Shown here one piece after another: positions 5,855 through 6,426 of a DNA stretch of 6,426 nucleotides. The notes under the pieces were generated by a model, which was given only the letters and a program-made list of their open reading frames with translations, searched no databases and was not told where the DNA came from. The stretch comes from an uncultured Verrucomicrobiota bacterium (GTDB lineage: Bacteria; Verrucomicrobiota; Kiritimatiellia; RFP12; UBA1067): NCBI GenBank assembly GCA_946615875.1, contig CAMOIK010000119.1:1-6426 (forward strand), in the 5' to 3' direction. Position 1 is the first letter of the stretch. Every line of letters begins with the position of its first letter. Both the position numbers and the translations under genes were made by a program.

Positions 5855-6426
5855 ATGGACGCCGCCGCGCAGATAGTCGCGGCGGCGGCAGTCTGCGCCG
5901 TTGACCGTCGACTCGTTGAAGAGAGGATTTTCCAGTATGCCGCTCCCGCCTTCCTCGCCGACAGGAGGATTTCGGCGAGCTGCGCCGCCGTCTCCACCGT
6001 GTGGACGGACAACTTGGAGGTCGGCCGTTGCGCCGTGCGGTATCTTGCCGAGCACGGCGAATACAGATCTGCCGGTTTCGTCCACGAACTCGGCGAGCCG
6101 TTCTATTCCGAAGAGCGCCTGATAGCATTTCGCAGTGAGATGGAGCGCAATGGACTTTCCGTCTCGGCGTTTTCGCCCGTCGGCGACGGCCTGGACGCTT
6201 CCGGCGATCTGCGGGCGTGGCTGCAGTCCCTGCCAAAACCCGCCGCTGTCATGGCGGCGTCGGACATGCGCGCGGCGGACGTGATAAACGCCTGTGCGGC
6301 CGCGCACATCCACGTTCCGTCGCAAGTCGCCGTGGTTGGCGTGGATCACGACGTCTCTCAGCATGTGAAATGCGGCATGAGCATATCCAGCGTGGTGCTG
6401 AACTCCCGGATTATGGGGCGCCAGGC
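5855..6426 (+). CDS. LacI/XylR-type sensor-domain regulator, apparently lacking its N-terminal half, runs off the window
   Basis: The frame is open from just after the epmA stop to the window end; the first ATG is at 5855, giving at least 190 residues. From 5999 it reads like the ligand-binding domain of XylR-type regulators. VWTDNLEVGRCAVRYLAEHG (residues 49-68) is the family's 'DN..vGr.aa.yL' segment. FVHE and SEERLIAFRSEMERNGL follow, then PAAVMAASDMRAADVINAC and VPSQVAVVGVDHD (to residue 166), matching the family's 'VPe.vaVlGvDnD'. A C-terminal AraC-type DNA-binding domain would be expected beyond 6426. Family members usually have about 100 or more residues before the DN segment; here only 51 fit, and residues 1-48 are Ala-rich without recognisable family features. 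No Shine-Dalgarno precedes 5855. It may be a 5'-truncated pseudogene, a frameshifted gene or a short variant. Its sugar or other ligand is unknown. Confidence 0.6.
   Translation, partial: MDAAAQIVAAAAVCAVDRRLVEERIFQYAAPAFLADRRISASCAAVSTVWTDNLEVGRCAVRYLAEHGEYRSAGFVHELGEPFYSEERLIAFRSEMERNGLSVSAFSPVGDGLDASGDLRAWLQSLPKPAAVMAASDMRAADVINACAAAHIHVPSQVAVVGVDHDVSQHVKCGMSISSVVLNSRIMGRQ
5860..5887. other. 10-bp GC-rich perfect hairpin near the start of the regulator frame
   Basis: CGCCGCCGCG (5860-5869) pairs perfectly with CGCGGCGGCG (5878-5887) around an 8-base loop. It lies 48 bases after the epmA stop. A run of T does not follow, so it is at best a U-tract-less terminator for the epmA operon. It falls inside the open frame of the regulator fragment just after its first ATG, which would hinder translation from 5855 and weakens that start choice. 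Confidence 0.5.

Noticed and set aside
5852..6364. Open frame on the - strand (170 codons) opposite the regulator fragment
   Set aside because: No recognisable domain; the + strand in the same place matches a known sensor domain over about 120 residues.
1..6426. CRISPR array, tRNA or rRNA gene, insertion sequence, or phage or defence genes
   Set aside because: No spaced direct repeats of CRISPR type, cloverleaf, transposase motif or phage/defence domain was seen; the spacers are short and accounted for.

Overview
This is a GC-rich, gene-dense bacterial segment with every recognisable gene on the + strand. No 16S rRNA or other phylogenetic marker is present. Two things lean towards the Verrucomicrobiota/Kiritimatiellota side of the PVC superphylum. 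One is the sensor-domain fragment at the right edge, which resembles the XylR-like regulators common there. The other is 7-base 'TTTGCAG/TTTGAAG' spacer repeats. That placement is an inference. The long YidC with a large periplasmic domain indicates a Gram-negative (two-membrane) cell.

Layout. 1-597 is the 3' part of a YebC/TACO1-family gene. 598-698 is a spacer with a degenerate 7-base repeat. 699-1082 is a small VOC (glyoxalase-fold) protein. 1116-1253 is rpmH (ribosomal protein L34). 1254-1351 is a spacer filled by a large hairpin made of 7-base repeats. 1352-1681 is rnpA (RNase P protein), 1666-1908 is yidD, and 1915-3657 is yidC. 3699-4964 is a Methyltransf_32-type SAM-dependent methyltransferase, and 4961-5812 is epmA (EF-P lysine ligase). 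5813-6426 holds hairpins and an open frame carrying part of a LacI/XylR-type ligand-binding domain that runs off the window.

How the genes fit together. rpmH-rnpA-yidD-yidC is the widely conserved block often found near dnaA/oriC. It joins ribosome and tRNA maturation to membrane-protein insertion. Here it is flanked by yebC-VOC on one side and methyltransferase-epmA on the other, instead of dnaA and jag/mnmE. Two genes, yebC and epmA, belong to families linked to relieving ribosome stalling at proline-rich sequences, so most of the window concerns translation and protein biogenesis. Tight overlaps (rnpA/yidD 16 nt, methyltransferase/epmA 4 nt) and a 6-nt gap (yidD/yidC) suggest operon-style coupling.

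I did not find a convincing undescribed system. The most useful leads are the repeat-built hairpin before rnpA, the coupled methyltransferase-epmA pair, and the regulator that seems to lack its N-terminal half.
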